Below, piece after piece: positions 36,793-44,712 of a DNA stretch of 64,000 nucleotides. This stretch comes from Kitasatospora kifunensis (GTDB taxonomy: Bacteria; Actinomycetota; Actinomycetes; Streptomycetales; Streptomycetaceae). The notes beneath the pieces are model-generated. The model had not been told where the DNA came from. It did no database searches and saw only the letters and a program-made list of their open reading frames with translations. A program made the translations under genes and the position numbers. The stretch is taken from contig NZ_JACHJV010000001.1 in NCBI RefSeq assembly GCF_014203855.1, forward strand, positions 744,001 to 808,000, in the 5' to 3' direction. Position 1 is the stretch's first letter; every line of letters starts with the position of its first letter.

Positions 36793-37479
36793 CTACTGCT
36801 CGAGGGCGGCCGCCGCCTTGTCCCAGTTGGCGTGCAGCTGGCCCAGGTAGGAGCTGGCCGCCGGGCCCACCGAGGTCCCGCGGGCGAAGGCCAGCATGTT
36901 GCCGGCCCCGGCGTTGTAGCCGAGCGCCAGCAGCTCGTCCTGGTCGAGCCCGGCGGCCCGGTGCGCGGGCAACTGGGCGGCCAGGTCGTGCAGAAACCAG
37001 GCCGCCGCCTCGATCGCGAGGTCAGGGTCGTCGGGCAGTTGCTCCCACTGGCGATCGGCGAAGTCGCGGCCGACCTTGGTGTCGTCGAAGGCGGCCCGGT
37101 GCATGTTGGCGATGCCGAACGCGGCGTCGGGCTTGAGCTTCTGCCAGGCACGTTCCATCGCCGGGTCATGCGGCTTGTACGACTCGTTGTAGAGGATCGC
37201 CATCAGCAGCTGCGGATCGATCCCGGCTTGGGTGGCCCGGGTCCGGACCTGGGCGGCATAGCGGGCCGGATCGTAGTTGTCGGAGGCGCTGGGCACGGGA
37301 GCGGCCGTGCCGGCGCCGGCCGCCCCCGTGGCGTCTGTGCCAACGGCCGCGTCCGGGCTCGCACTGGCCGCTGCGGCACCGCCGTGGTCGCCGCCTCGGC
37401 CCCCGTGCACCACGAACCCCAACGCCAGCACGGCGACCACCCCGGCCACCGCTCGCCCGTACCTGCGCACCTGCGTCAC
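36793..37479 (-). CDS. Lytic-transglycosylase-like cell wall protein
   Basis: 228 residues from the GTG at 37479, which overlaps the GNAT stop codon (GTGA) and has GGAACGTGGG upstream. One N-terminal membrane anchor (AVAGVVAVLALGFVV) is followed by an Ala/Gly/Ser linker and a lysozyme-like SLT domain: LLMAILYNES supplies the probable catalytic Glu, and FGIANMHRAAF and LGYNAGAGNML are family blocks. It is predicted to cleave or bind peptidoglycan outside the membrane. Third gene of an operon with a beta-lactamase-like protein and an acetyltransferase. Confidence 0.8.
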   Translation of the reverse strand: MTQVRRYGRAVAGVVAVLALGFVVHGGRGGDHGGAAAASASPDAAVGTDATGAAGAGTAAPVPSASDNYDPARYAAQVRTRATQAGIDPQLLMAILYNESYKPHDPAMERAWQKLKPDAAFGIANMHRAAFDDTKVGRDFADRQWEQLPDDPDLAIEAAAWFLHDLAAQLPAHRAAGLDQDELLALGYNAGAGNMLAFARGTSVGPAASSYLGQLHANWDKAAAALEQ

Positions 37480-38078
37480 CCCACGTTCCGTCCGGGCTTG
37501 ATTCCTGCCGTGCCTGACCGCCATCCTGCCTGATCCGCTGCCACCTCGGCCGCTCGGCGCATCCGCTCGTTGGGCAGCCGGCCCTGCCACAGCTCCCGTT
37601 CGCCGGTCGGCTGGAACCCGTAGTGCCGGTAGAAGCGCACCGCCGACTCGTTGTAGCTGGTGACCCAGAGCAGGACCGGGACCGGTCCCGCCCAGTCCAG
37701 GAATTCCGCCATCATCTGTCGCCCGATACCCAGGCCCTGGGCGGCGGCCAACAGGTACATCGGCCCCAGCGTAACGTGCCCGCCCGATGCCGGATCCTCG
37801 CGTCGGCCGCACAGGAAGCCCACGATCGGCGCCTGCGGCCCGCGACGCACCACCCGGCAGAACGAGCGATCCGGATCACGCGTCGTCGACTCGATGAACT
37901 CCCGCCAGCGGCAAGCCCCTTCGGGCGTGGCCGAGTCACCCCGCTGCGCCCGGATCCACCGCTCGTCCACCCCCGCCGCCGGATTGGGATACGTCTCCAG
38001 CCAGGCGGCCAGGAGCACGCGGCCGAGTTCGGCGGCATCCCCGCCGGTCGGCTCGACCAGCTCGTACTGACGATGCAT
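37476..38078 (-). CDS. GNAT-family N-acetyltransferase
   Basis: 200 residues from the ATG at 38078, which overlaps the stop of the upstream gene (TGATG). The acetyl-CoA binding motif A is recognisable: VTLGPMYLLAAAQGLGIGRQMM, with Q/R-x-x-G-x-G/A replaced by QGLGIGR, followed by the NESAVRFYRHYGF motif typical of GNATs. Substrate unknown. Coupled at both ends within a three-gene operon. Confidence 0.9.
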   Translation of the reverse strand: MHRQYELVEPTGGDAAELGRVLLAAWLETYPNPAAGVDERWIRAQRGDSATPEGACRWREFIESTTRDPDRSFCRVVRRGPQAPIVGFLCGRREDPASGGHVTLGPMYLLAAAQGLGIGRQMMAEFLDWAGPVPVLLWVTSYNESAVRFYRHYGFQPTGERELWQGRLPNERMRRAAEVAADQAGWRSGTAGIKPGRNVG

Positions 38079-39532
38079 CAGGAGCTCTGGAGCAGCAACT
38101 CGCACGGGTGGGTGAGGTAGTTGCCGAACCAGCCCTCGCCATCGCCCGCCTTGTACACCCGCAGCACGCCGACCAGCCGCTGCTCCTGTCGCTGCTCCAA
38201 CCGCCGCCCCTGCTGCTGGTCCTGCTGCCGCCCCTGCTCGGCCCGACGCAGTTCGAGCACGATCGCTGGGCTGTTCAACTTGGCATCATCGGTGGGCAGT
38301 TGGAGCGGCACTGCAGCCCGCAGCGCCCAACTCGGCGACGCGGCCGCGGAGACCGTCACGCGCTGCGCACCGGGCAGCTCGACCTCGATCCGCTCGTCCG
38401 CCAGAATCCGCAGCTCCAAGGGCACTTCACCGCCCGGCACGGTGACCGTGCCCGACCAGTGGCCCTCGGGCAGTGCCATCCGCAGCACCGGCTCCGGCGT
38501 CATCGGCGCGATCAGCTCGGGACGGTACCCCGGGACCAACTCGCCCATCACATGGTTGATGATCTTGTCCCGGGCGCTCTTGTCGGTGCTGTTGCAGAGC
38601 ACCGACACCGAGAGCCCGAGCCCAGGCATCGCCAGCAGCATCGACGCCACCCCGGCACCGCCACCGCCGTGGCTGTGGATCACCGGACCGGCCCCCCGCG
38701 AGAGGTTCCAGCCCAGGCCGTAAGCGACGTGCTCGTTGACCGGCGGCCCCACGTGCATCGCGGCCAGCGTCTCGGGCTTCAGCAGCTCCGCGTACCGCTG
38801 GGCGAGAAGCACCAGGCTACTGGCGGTCCCCCAACCGGCCGAGGCGCCCGGCGTGCCGCTGCGGTAGAGCGGGTAGGCGCGCCGGTCCACGGTGTAGCGC
38901 TCGGCCCTGGGGCCCGGGCCCGTGTAGTCGACGCCGAGCCGCAGGTCGATCAGGCCCAGCGGCCAGAAGAGCCGCTGGCGCAGGTAGTCGGGCAGCGGCA
39001 GGCCGGTGACCGACTCCAGCAGGCGGCCGACCTGCTGATAGCCGAGGTTGGAGTACTCGAAGCCACTGCCGGGCTCGCGCAGCAGCGTCAGATAGCGTGC
39101 CGGATCGATCAGCGGCCCGCCCTCGTGCTCGAAGTTGTAGTACCCACCGAGGCCGCCACGGTGCTGGAGCAACTGGCGCACCGTGGGTTCCGGCCAGTCG
39201 GCTGCTTCGGCCCCCGCTCCGGCCCTCACTTCGGCCCCCACTTTGGCCCCCACTTTGGCCCCCGGGCGCGCGTACGGGCCGGGCACCGGCGCGTCCAGGT
39301 CCAGCAGTCCGGCGTCCGCCGCCAGGCAGGTGCCGATGGCGGTCAACGACTTGGTGATCGAGTTGAGCGAGTAGGCGGTCTGCGGCGTCGCCGGCCGCCG
39401 GCCCGCGAGGTCCGCCCAGCCGTACGCCTGGGCCAGCACCAGCTCACCGCGCTCGGCCACCGCCACGGAGACGGACGGGCAGTCGTGTTCCGCCAGTGCC
39501 CCGGTGCAGAAGTCCGCCAGATCGTCCAGCAT
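38078..39532 (-). CDS. Beta-lactamase-family (class C-like) serine hydrolase
   Basis: 484 residues from the ATG at 39532 with GGGAGGG upstream. The active-site serine motif is S-I-T-K (58-61) and the second motif is Y-S-N in FEYSNLGYQ; HSHGGGG probably replaces the KTG box. No signal peptide is evident, so it is likely cytoplasmic. Such proteins include esterases, D-aminopeptidases and penicillin-binding-like hydrolases; beta-lactam resistance should not be assumed. A 12-base repeat encodes G-A-K-V-G-A-K-V near residue 95, and a Gln/Arg-rich stretch lies near the C-terminus. Heads an operon with GNAT and lytic transglycosylase genes. Confidence 0.86.
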   Translation of the reverse strand: MLDDLADFCTGALAEHDCPSVSVAVAERGELVLAQAYGWADLAGRRPATPQTAYSLNSITKSLTAIGTCLAADAGLLDLDAPVPGPYARPGAKVGAKVGAEVRAGAGAEAADWPEPTVRQLLQHRGGLGGYYNFEHEGGPLIDPARYLTLLREPGSGFEYSNLGYQQVGRLLESVTGLPLPDYLRQRLFWPLGLIDLRLGVDYTGPGPRAERYTVDRRAYPLYRSGTPGASAGWGTASSLVLLAQRYAELLKPETLAAMHVGPPVNEHVAYGLGWNLSRGAGPVIHSHGGGGAGVASMLLAMPGLGLSVSVLCNSTDKSARDKIINHVMGELVPGYRPELIAPMTPEPVLRMALPEGHWSGTVTVPGGEVPLELRILADERIEVELPGAQRVTVSAAASPSWALRAAVPLQLPTDDAKLNSPAIVLELRRAEQGRQQDQQQGRRLEQRQEQRLVGVLRVYKAGDGEGWFGNYLTHPCELLLQSS

Positions 39533-39649
39533 GGTCACCCTCCCGTTGCTTGATCCCCTGTTCGGGACTGTAGTGGTCCGCCCGCCGGGCACGACGGGCA
39601 GCCCTGGGTCGCGGGGCGCGCGGCCGCGCTGCCGTCTCGCGCGGCGAGC

Positions 39650-39701
39650 GTGATTGAGCGGACGTTGATTGAGCGGACGTGATCGAGCGGACGTGATTGA
39701 G
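39650..39701 (+). repeat. 14-bp tandem repeat, 3.5 copies
   Basis: Units of GTGATTGAGCGGAC, with one 15-base and one single-substitution variant, run through the gap between two divergently oriented genes. No palindrome is evident. Confidence 0.85.
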
Positions 39702-39740
39702 GTGGGCTGGGCCGGGTACCCGACCGACGAGGTGACGATC

Positions 39741-39941
39741 ATGTCCATCCCCTTCCCGGCCGACCCGGACGCCGCGCCCCCCTTCACGCCCGAGCCCCGG
39801 TCCCCCGTTCCCGAACCGCCCGCCCCGTGGCCCCCGGTACCCGGCCCAGAACCCGGCGGCCCCGAACCCGGGGAGCCGCAGCCCGGCGGCCCCCAGCCCG
39901 GTGAGCCGCAGCCCGGGGAACCACAGCCCGGCGAACCGTAA
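39741..39941 (+). CDS. Small proline-rich hypothetical protein
   Basis: 66 residues from the ATG at 39741 (GAGGTGAC upstream). MSIPFPADPDAAPPF is followed by Pro/Glu/Gly-rich sequence and a terminal repeat P-G-E-P-Q. Soluble, no domain. Small proline-rich proteins with similar openings are common in Streptomyces, but the composition also makes a spurious frame possible. Confidence 0.45.
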   Translation: MSIPFPADPDAAPPFTPEPRSPVPEPPAPWPPVPGPEPGGPEPGEPQPGGPQPGEPQPGEPQPGEP

Positions 39942-40085
39942 CCGCTGGAAGCGCGAGCATCGCCGTGCGTACTGCGCGCGTCGCAGCCCGTGGCTCGGCG
40001 TCCTCCATGCCTACGGTGGGCGCTAGGGCCGGGGCCACCCCCTGATCGCCCCGCCCACCGTGACTCGGACAGATCTGGAGGACGT

Positions 40086-40640
40086 ATGAGCAGCACCCCA
40101 CTCACCGAGCTGACCGGCGAGTACCTTCTGGACCCCGCCCACACCAGGATCGGCTTCGTGGCCCGACACGCGATGGTCACCAAGGTTCGCGGCCACTTCA
40201 AGGAGTTCGAAGGCAGCGCGCACCTGGACGGGAACGACCCGAGCAAGTCCAGCACCACCGTGACCATCAAGACCGCGAGCATCGACACCGGCAACGAGCA
40301 GCGCGACGGCCACCTGCGCACCAACGACTTCCTCGACGCGCCGAAGTTCCCCGAGATCGTCTTCACCTCCACCGGCATCGAGGCCCTGGGCGGAGAGCGC
40401 TACCGCCTCAACGGCAACCTGACGATCAAGGACGTCACCCGCCCGGTCAGCCTGGACGTGGAGTACGACGGCAGCGCCCGTGACCCCTTCGGCAACCTGC
40501 GGGTCGGCTTCGAGGGCTCCACCACGATCAGCCGCAAGGACTACGGCATCACCTGGAACGCCCCGCTGGAGGGCGGCGGCGTGCTCGTCGGCGACAAGGT
40601 CGTACTCGAGTTCGACGTCTCGGCGATCCGCCAGGACTGA
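40086..40640 (+). CDS. YceI-family lipid-binding-like protein
   Basis: 184 residues covering one complete YceI domain: the opening GEYLLDPAHTRIGFVARHAMVTKVRGHFKEF, then the NEQRDGHLRTNDFLDAPKFP block, and the ending FGNLRVGFEG, GVLVGDKVVLEFDV. YceI proteins form an extended lipocalin-like barrel that binds isoprenoid-like lipids. No signal peptide, so cytoplasmic. The ATG at 40086 has GGAGGACG upstream. Function in actinobacteria is unsettled; stress responses have been suggested for relatives. Confidence 0.93.
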   Translation: MSSTPLTELTGEYLLDPAHTRIGFVARHAMVTKVRGHFKEFEGSAHLDGNDPSKSSTTVTIKTASIDTGNEQRDGHLRTNDFLDAPKFPEIVFTSTGIEALGGERYRLNGNLTIKDVTRPVSLDVEYDGSARDPFGNLRVGFEGSTTISRKDYGITWNAPLEGGGVLVGDKVVLEFDVSAIRQD

Positions 40641-40674
40641 CCCCGGCCGGCGGGCGGACTGACCACGGCCGGCG

Positions 40675-40699
40675 GGCCGGCCGCTGCGGCGAGCCGGCC
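40675..40699. terminator. GC-rich hairpin after the YceI gene
   Basis: GGCCGGC (40675-40681) can pair with GCCGGCC (40693-40699). The whole 178-base gap is repetitive GGCCGG sequence, so alternative pairings exist. Confidence 0.4.
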
Positions 40700-40818
40700 G
40701 GGGGGCCGCCGGGCCGGTCACGGGGTCCGGCAGGCCGACGGTCGAGTAGGCCAGGCCTGGCGCGGGGTCCGCCGGGGGCATCGGCAAGCGGTTCATAGTC
40801 GCCGGTTACGATCGCTCG

Positions 40819-41379
40819 GTGTCTCGATTCCAGCGCCCGCTGCGCGCTCTGCAAACCCTGCCCGCGCCGGTGCGCTGGCTGGCGGCGCCGCTCGTGCTGC
40901 TCGGCTGCACCGGGGCGGTGCTGATGAGTGGCGGCGGCACGTACCAGCCGCCGCTCACCGCCCCGAGCCCCGATGCCAAGTCCGCCGGCTACTGCGCCGC
41001 GCTGATCAAGGCCCTGCCGGCGACGATGCAGAACCACCCGCGCGCCGATCCGCCCGGCTCCCCCTACGTGGCCGTCTGGCAGACCTCGCCCCGTACCGTC
41101 CTGCGCTGCGGGGTGCCGCGGCCGACCTCGCTCAACATCCTGGCGAACCAGGAGTCGACCGGCCCGAACGTCGACAACGTCCAGTGGTACCTGGAGAAGG
41201 ACGGCCACGGCGGCTACCGGTTCACCACCACCCTGCGCGCCACCTACGTCGAGGTGAGCGTCCCGGCCAACTCCACCGCCTACCCGACGGACGCACTCGG
41301 CGTGGTCTCACCCGCTGTGCTGAACACCATTCCGGACCTCAACGGACAGTTCACCAGCGACCAGGACAACAACCAGTAG
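40819..41379 (+). CDS. DUF3515 family membrane-anchored protein
   Basis: 186 residues from a GTG start. One N-terminal hydrophobic segment (LAAPLVLLGCTGAVL) anchors an extracytoplasmic domain with the DUF3515 pattern: YCAALIKALP, then SPYVAVWQTSPRTVLRCGVPRP, then a W-Y strand. The Cys in LLGC could be lipidated, but the segment is not at a classical lipobox position. Conserved across actinobacteria, usually near D-Ala-D-Ala ligase and thiamine-monophosphate kinase genes; those are absent here, so the gene is out of its usual context or is a paralogue. Function unknown. Confidence 0.85.
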   Translation: MSRFQRPLRALQTLPAPVRWLAAPLVLLGCTGAVLMSGGGTYQPPLTAPSPDAKSAGYCAALIKALPATMQNHPRADPPGSPYVAVWQTSPRTVLRCGVPRPTSLNILANQESTGPNVDNVQWYLEKDGHGGYRFTTTLRATYVEVSVPANSTAYPTDALGVVSPAVLNTIPDLNGQFTSDQDNNQ

Positions 41380-41390
41380 GGCACCGTGAA

Positions 41391-41405
41391 CTGACGATTC
41401 GTCAG
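41391..41405. terminator. CTGACGA-T-TCGTCAG palindrome between convergent genes
   Basis: A perfect 7-1-7 palindrome 11 bases after the DUF3515 stop and 33 bases before the end of the LacI gene. Two further CCGTCAG copies follow up to the LacI stop. Probably the shared transcription end for both genes. Confidence 0.6.
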
Positions 41406-41438
41406 GTCGGCCAGAACCCGCCAGGTCCGTCAGATCCG

Positions 41439-42506
41439 TCAGGCCGAATCGCGGACCACCAGTTCGGTGGGCACCACCAGTTGCCTGTTGCGCCGACCCG
41501 GCTCCGCGATCTCGTCCAACAGCAGGCGGGCCATCATTCGACCCATCTCCTCGATCGGCTGGCGCACGCTGGTCAGCGCGGGGTCGGTGTGCCGAGCCAC
41601 GATCGAATCGTCGAAGCCGATCAGCGCCACCTCCTCGGGCACCCGGCGACCGGCCGCCCGCAGGACCTGGAGCGCGCCGGCGGCCAGCACGTCCGAAGCG
41701 CAGAAGACGGCGTCCAGGTCCGGGACGCGGTCCAGCAACTCGCGCATCGCCGCCCGGCCGCCCTCCTCGGTGAAGTCGGCGAGAGCCACCAGCTCCTCAC
41801 GTTCATCACGGCCGGCCTCCGCCAGGGCATCCCGGTAGCCCGCGAGGCGAGCCCGAGCGGCATCCATGTCCAGCGGGCCGGTGATGGTGGCGATCTTCTC
41901 CCGACCGCGCTGCAGCAGATGGCGCACCGCGACCTTGGCGCCACCCGCGTTGTCGGCGGCGACGTAGCTGAGCGGCTCCTGGTCCCCGCGCCGCCCGGCC
42001 AGCACGACGGGGATCCGCAGCTCCGCCAGCACGGCCGGCAGCGGATCGTCGCAGTGCACGGCCACCAGCAGCACGCCGTCCACCCGCTGCGCGCGCAGGT
42101 AGGCGAAGAGCCGCTCGCGCTCACGCTGGTTGCGTACCAGGACCAGCAGCAACTGCATGTCGGTCTCGGTGAGTTCCGCGCAGACTCCGCTGATGATGTC
42201 GGAGAAGTACGGTTCCGAGAAGAGCCGGGTCTCGGTCTCCGGGACCACCAGCGCGATCGCGTCGGTGCGCGAGGTGACCAGAGTGCGCGCCGCCCGGTTG
42301 GGCACGTAGCCGAGTTCGGCCACCGCCTGCTCGACCGCGGCCCTCGTCCGCTCGCTGACCCGGGGCGAACCGTTGATCACGCGCGAGACCGTGCCGCGAC
42401 CGACCCCGGCCAGCGCCGCCACCTCCTCAAGGGTGGGACGTCGCGGCCCGCGCCCGCCCGCAGGGCCGGTCAAGGGCCCGCCGGGGCGCTGTGCGGTGGA
42501 GCTCAT
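41439..42506 (-). CDS. LacI-family regulator
   Basis: 355 residues. An unusual 20-residue Pro/Gly-rich tail precedes the HTH (TLEEVAALAGVGRGTVSRVI, residues 25-44) and hinge (NRAARTLVTSRT), then the sugar-binding-like domain (FSEPYFSDIISGV, IGFDDSIVARHTDPALTSV). AGGTGATAG precedes the ATG. No sugar genes are adjacent, so its regulon lies elsewhere. CebR/BglR-type regulators of Streptomyces have similar sensor strings, which suggests a beta-glucoside or similar sugar, but this is weak evidence. A 26-base inverted repeat and a 7-base repeat array lie upstream. Confidence 0.88.
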   Translation of the reverse strand: MSSTAQRPGGPLTGPAGGRGPRRPTLEEVAALAGVGRGTVSRVINGSPRVSERTRAAVEQAVAELGYVPNRAARTLVTSRTDAIALVVPETETRLFSEPYFSDIISGVCAELTETDMQLLLVLVRNQRERERLFAYLRAQRVDGVLLVAVHCDDPLPAVLAELRIPVVLAGRRGDQEPLSYVAADNAGGAKVAVRHLLQRGREKIATITGPLDMDAARARLAGYRDALAEAGRDEREELVALADFTEEGGRAAMRELLDRVPDLDAVFCASDVLAAGALQVLRAAGRRVPEEVALIGFDDSIVARHTDPALTSVRQPIEEMGRMMARLLLDEIAEPGRRNRQLVVPTELVVRDSA

Positions 42507-42583
42507 CTATCACCTCGTACGATCTATCTCAGGCTGGGCAAGGGGACATTGTGGCAGGCGATCCTGTGGGTTAGCAGTGGGTC

Positions 42584-42609
42584 GATGACAGATTTCACTA
42601 TCTGTCATC
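42584..42609. promoter_or_regulatory. 10-6-10 inverted repeat upstream of the LacI gene
   Basis: GATGACAGAT and ATCTGTCATC are perfect 10-base arms with a 6-base spacer, about 78 bases upstream of the LacI-type start. Its right arm is the first unit of the heptad array, so the palindrome and array may be one composite site. The whole gap 42507-42828 otherwise holds no gene. Confidence 0.6.
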
Positions 42610-42663
42610 CGTCTTCTGTTGTCTGTCGGTCAAGCTCTGTCATCCGTTGTCTGTCATCCGGCA
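42601..42663 (+). repeat. Degenerate 7-bp (heptad) repeat array
   Basis: Read from 42601 in steps of seven, the units are TCTGTCA, TCCGTCT, TCTGTTG, TCTGTCG, GTCAAGC, TCTGTCA, TCCGTTG, TCTGTCA, TCCGGCA. Related TCTG units continue in phase at 42671 and 42692. The 11-base string TCTGTCATCCG occurs three times. Consensus TCYGTYR. The stretch is less GC-rich than its surroundings. Confidence 0.8.
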
Positions 42664-42828
42664 ACGTGCCTCTGACAAGCGAAAGTTGCCATCTGTCGAC
42701 TGACGGCTTCCACGGGTGTGCGGGCCGGGCATGCGCGCCGGCCACCGCCCGAGCCACGATCTGCCTGAACCTCCATCAGGTCCGCCCGCTCACCGACGCG
42801 CCGGCCGACCTGGACACCGCGCCACTCC

Positions 42829-43767
42829 TCAGAGCGGGTCACCCAACGGCCCGTACTCCGGCTCCAGGCTCTTTGCCCAGTGCGCGGCGAAGTCCGGCGT
42901 ACTGCCGTCCGCATCGGTGAACCCGTACTCCCGATACAGACCCCAAGTCGCCAGCGCACGACCGGTCTTGGACATGATGTCGGGGTCGGCCGCCAGCGCG
43001 ACCACGGCCCGACCGAGATAGGCCGGGGTCTCGGAGTAGGCGAAGTTCGGGTCCTTGGCCGCGCCGTCCCGCCAGTTCTGCTCGGTGACGCCGAAGTGCT
43101 CCAGCAGCGCCTCCGAACGCAGGAAGCCCGGCGTGAGCGCGACGGCCGCGACACCGTGCGGCCGCAGCTCGGCCGCCTGCCCGACGGCCAGGCGGATCAC
43201 CGCCGACTTCGCCAGGTCGTAGAAGAAGCTGCCCCGATAGCGAGCGGTATTGCCATCGGTGACCTCCACCACCAAACCGCTCCCGCGCGCGACCAGCAGC
43301 GGAAGGGCGTAGCGACTGGTGATCACATGGGTCTCGACCGCCTGCCGCAGCAGCCGCAGTCCGAGGTCCAAGTCCTGCTCCCAGAGCGGGTGTTCCCAGT
43401 CGGTGAGCGGATCGCCACCCCAGACCGAGTTGACCAGCAGGTCCAGCCGCCCATCCTGTTCGGCCGCGATCCGCTCGACCAGGGCCCGGACCTCCTCAGG
43501 TCGGCTGTGGTCGACCCGGACCGCGATACCAAGACCACCGGCAGCGGTCACCCGCGCGGCCGTCTCCTCGATGGTCTCCGGCCGGTCCAGCTCGGAGCGG
43601 CCCTCGGCGCTGCTGCGGCCGGTGACGTAGACGGTCGCACCGGCGCCGCCCAACTCGACCGCGATACCGCGCCCGCCACCTCGAGTGGCACCCGCGACCA
43701 GCGCCACCCGCCCGGCGAGCGGGCGGGCGCGATGGTCCGGCGGAAGCACCGCGGCTTGGTCTGGCAT
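42829..43767 (-). CDS. Short-chain dehydrogenase/reductase
   Basis: 312 residues from the ATG at 43767 (GGAGGAACTC upstream). The nucleotide loop is ALVAGATRGGGRG, a GxxxGxG variant with extra Gly. The active site differs from a classical SDR: the region around the catalytic Tyr reads FFYDLAKSAV, giving Tyr-x3-Lys as YDLAK, and the Ser position falls in VEVTDG, with Thr or Asp in place of Ser. The C-terminus is extended beyond the usual 250 residues. Substrate unknown. It follows the TetR gene on the same strand, which probably regulates it. Confidence 0.87.
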   Translation of the reverse strand: MPDQAAVLPPDHRARPLAGRVALVAGATRGGGRGIAVELGGAGATVYVTGRSSAEGRSELDRPETIEETAARVTAAGGLGIAVRVDHSRPEEVRALVERIAAEQDGRLDLLVNSVWGGDPLTDWEHPLWEQDLDLGLRLLRQAVETHVITSRYALPLLVARGSGLVVEVTDGNTARYRGSFFYDLAKSAVIRLAVGQAAELRPHGVAAVALTPGFLRSEALLEHFGVTEQNWRDGAAKDPNFAYSETPAYLGRAVVALAADPDIMSKTGRALATWGLYREYGFTDADGSTPDFAAHWAKSLEPEYGPLGDPL

Positions 43768-43882
43768 GAGTTCCTCCAAGTCTGTGGCTGCTGTCGTTCC
43801 TGTCGACTGGCGGTGGTCTCACGTGGGCTCCGGGCACACGCTCGGTGCGGGCCCCAGGGTCCGTAGGTCCGGTCAGCTCAGA

Positions 43883-44509
43883 TCAGCGCCCGGATCCGGG
43901 CCCGGTCGGATCCGGGTCCGGGTCCGACCGGACGTAGGGAGCGAGCGCCCGGGCCACCTCGTGGCGCAGCCGCTGGTTCAGGGTGCCGTGCCGGTCCAGC
44001 GCCCAGGTCAGACCGGTACCGGCGACCACCGCCTGCAGCGAGGCGGTCAGCGCGGCGAGGTCGGTCGCGGGGTACAGCACGCCGTCGTCCACCGCCTCGG
44101 CGAGCAGCGCCACCATGGCCCGCCCCTGCGCCTGGTGGACCGCCAAGGCCTGCTCACGGAACTGCGCATCCGTCAGGTCGATACAGAGGGCGGCGAGGTG
44201 GTTGGCGTAGGTCTCGGGCGTGGACATCGGCGCCATGGAGCTCACGATCAGCTCGGCGAGCGCATCGAGCGGAGAGGCGTGCCGTTCACGCACCCTGGCG
44301 GCGAGCCGCTCGGCATCCACGGCGGACTGTGCGGCCATGGCCAGCAGCAGGCCGCGCTTCGAGCCGAACCGCTGCACCAGGGTGCCGGGGACCATACCGA
44401 CCTCACGCGCCACCGCCGCCAGAGTCAGCCCGGCGGGACCCACCCGACCGATCACCTCGGCCGCCGCGTGCAGGATCGCCGCATCATCGATGGTTCTGGG
44501 GCGGGCCAC
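43883..44509 (-). CDS. TetR-family regulator
   Basis: 208 residues from a GTG with GAGGGAG upstream. The N-terminal HTH is clear (ILHAAAEVIGRVGPAGLTLA, then VPGTLVQRFGSKRGLLLAM). The C-terminal domain is all-helical and ends in an Asp/Pro tail. Two almost identical palindromes (44535-44560 and 44606-44631) lie directly upstream, as expected for autoregulation. The SDR gene 115 bases downstream is the probable co-regulated target. Confidence 0.92.
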   Translation of the reverse strand: MARPRTIDDAAILHAAAEVIGRVGPAGLTLAAVAREVGMVPGTLVQRFGSKRGLLLAMAAQSAVDAERLAARVRERHASPLDALAELIVSSMAPMSTPETYANHLAALCIDLTDAQFREQALAVHQAQGRAMVALLAEAVDDGVLYPATDLAALTASLQAVVAGTGLTWALDRHGTLNQRLRHEVARALAPYVRSDPDPDPTGPGSGR

Positions 44510-44534
44510 GGGGCGGCTCCCTCTGGTCGACGGG

Positions 44535-44560
44535 TTAATAAATGCCTGATCATTTAGTAA
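44535..44560. promoter_or_regulatory. TetR operator 1
   Basis: TTAATAAATG and CATTTAGTAA, arms of 10 with a 6-base spacer, one mismatch in symmetry. It sits 26 bases upstream of the TetR GTG start, where binding would block transcription. AT-rich in a GC-rich genome, so it stands out strongly. Confidence 0.85.
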
Positions 44561-44605
44561 CGGCGACCGGCCTAGCTAGCGGGCGCCACCCGCGAGCCGA
44601 CGCCA

Positions 44606-44631
44606 TTACTAAATGCTCGTTCATTTATTAA
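44606..44631. promoter_or_regulatory. TetR operator 2
   Basis: TTACTAAATG and CATTTATTAA with the same 10-6-10 layout as operator 1. The inner TAAATG/CATTTA is identical in both. Centre-to-centre distance is 71 bases, close to seven helical turns, so both would face the same side. Confidence 0.85.
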
Positions 44632-44712
44632 AGCGCCCGGACGGGCCACAAGCAAGGCACCAGGGAGCCAGAGCCACACAACCCCACCCCGCACTGACGT
44701 CGAGCGGACCGA

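Noticed and set aside
38078..39532. Beta-lactam resistance gene
   Set aside because: The S-x-x-K and Y-S-N motifs are shared by many esterases and peptidases. No signal peptide or clear KTG motif is present.
41439..42506. LacI regulator as controller of the adjacent SDR or DUF3515 genes
   Set aside because: Neither neighbour is a sugar gene, and no LacI-type central-CG palindrome was found in their promoters.
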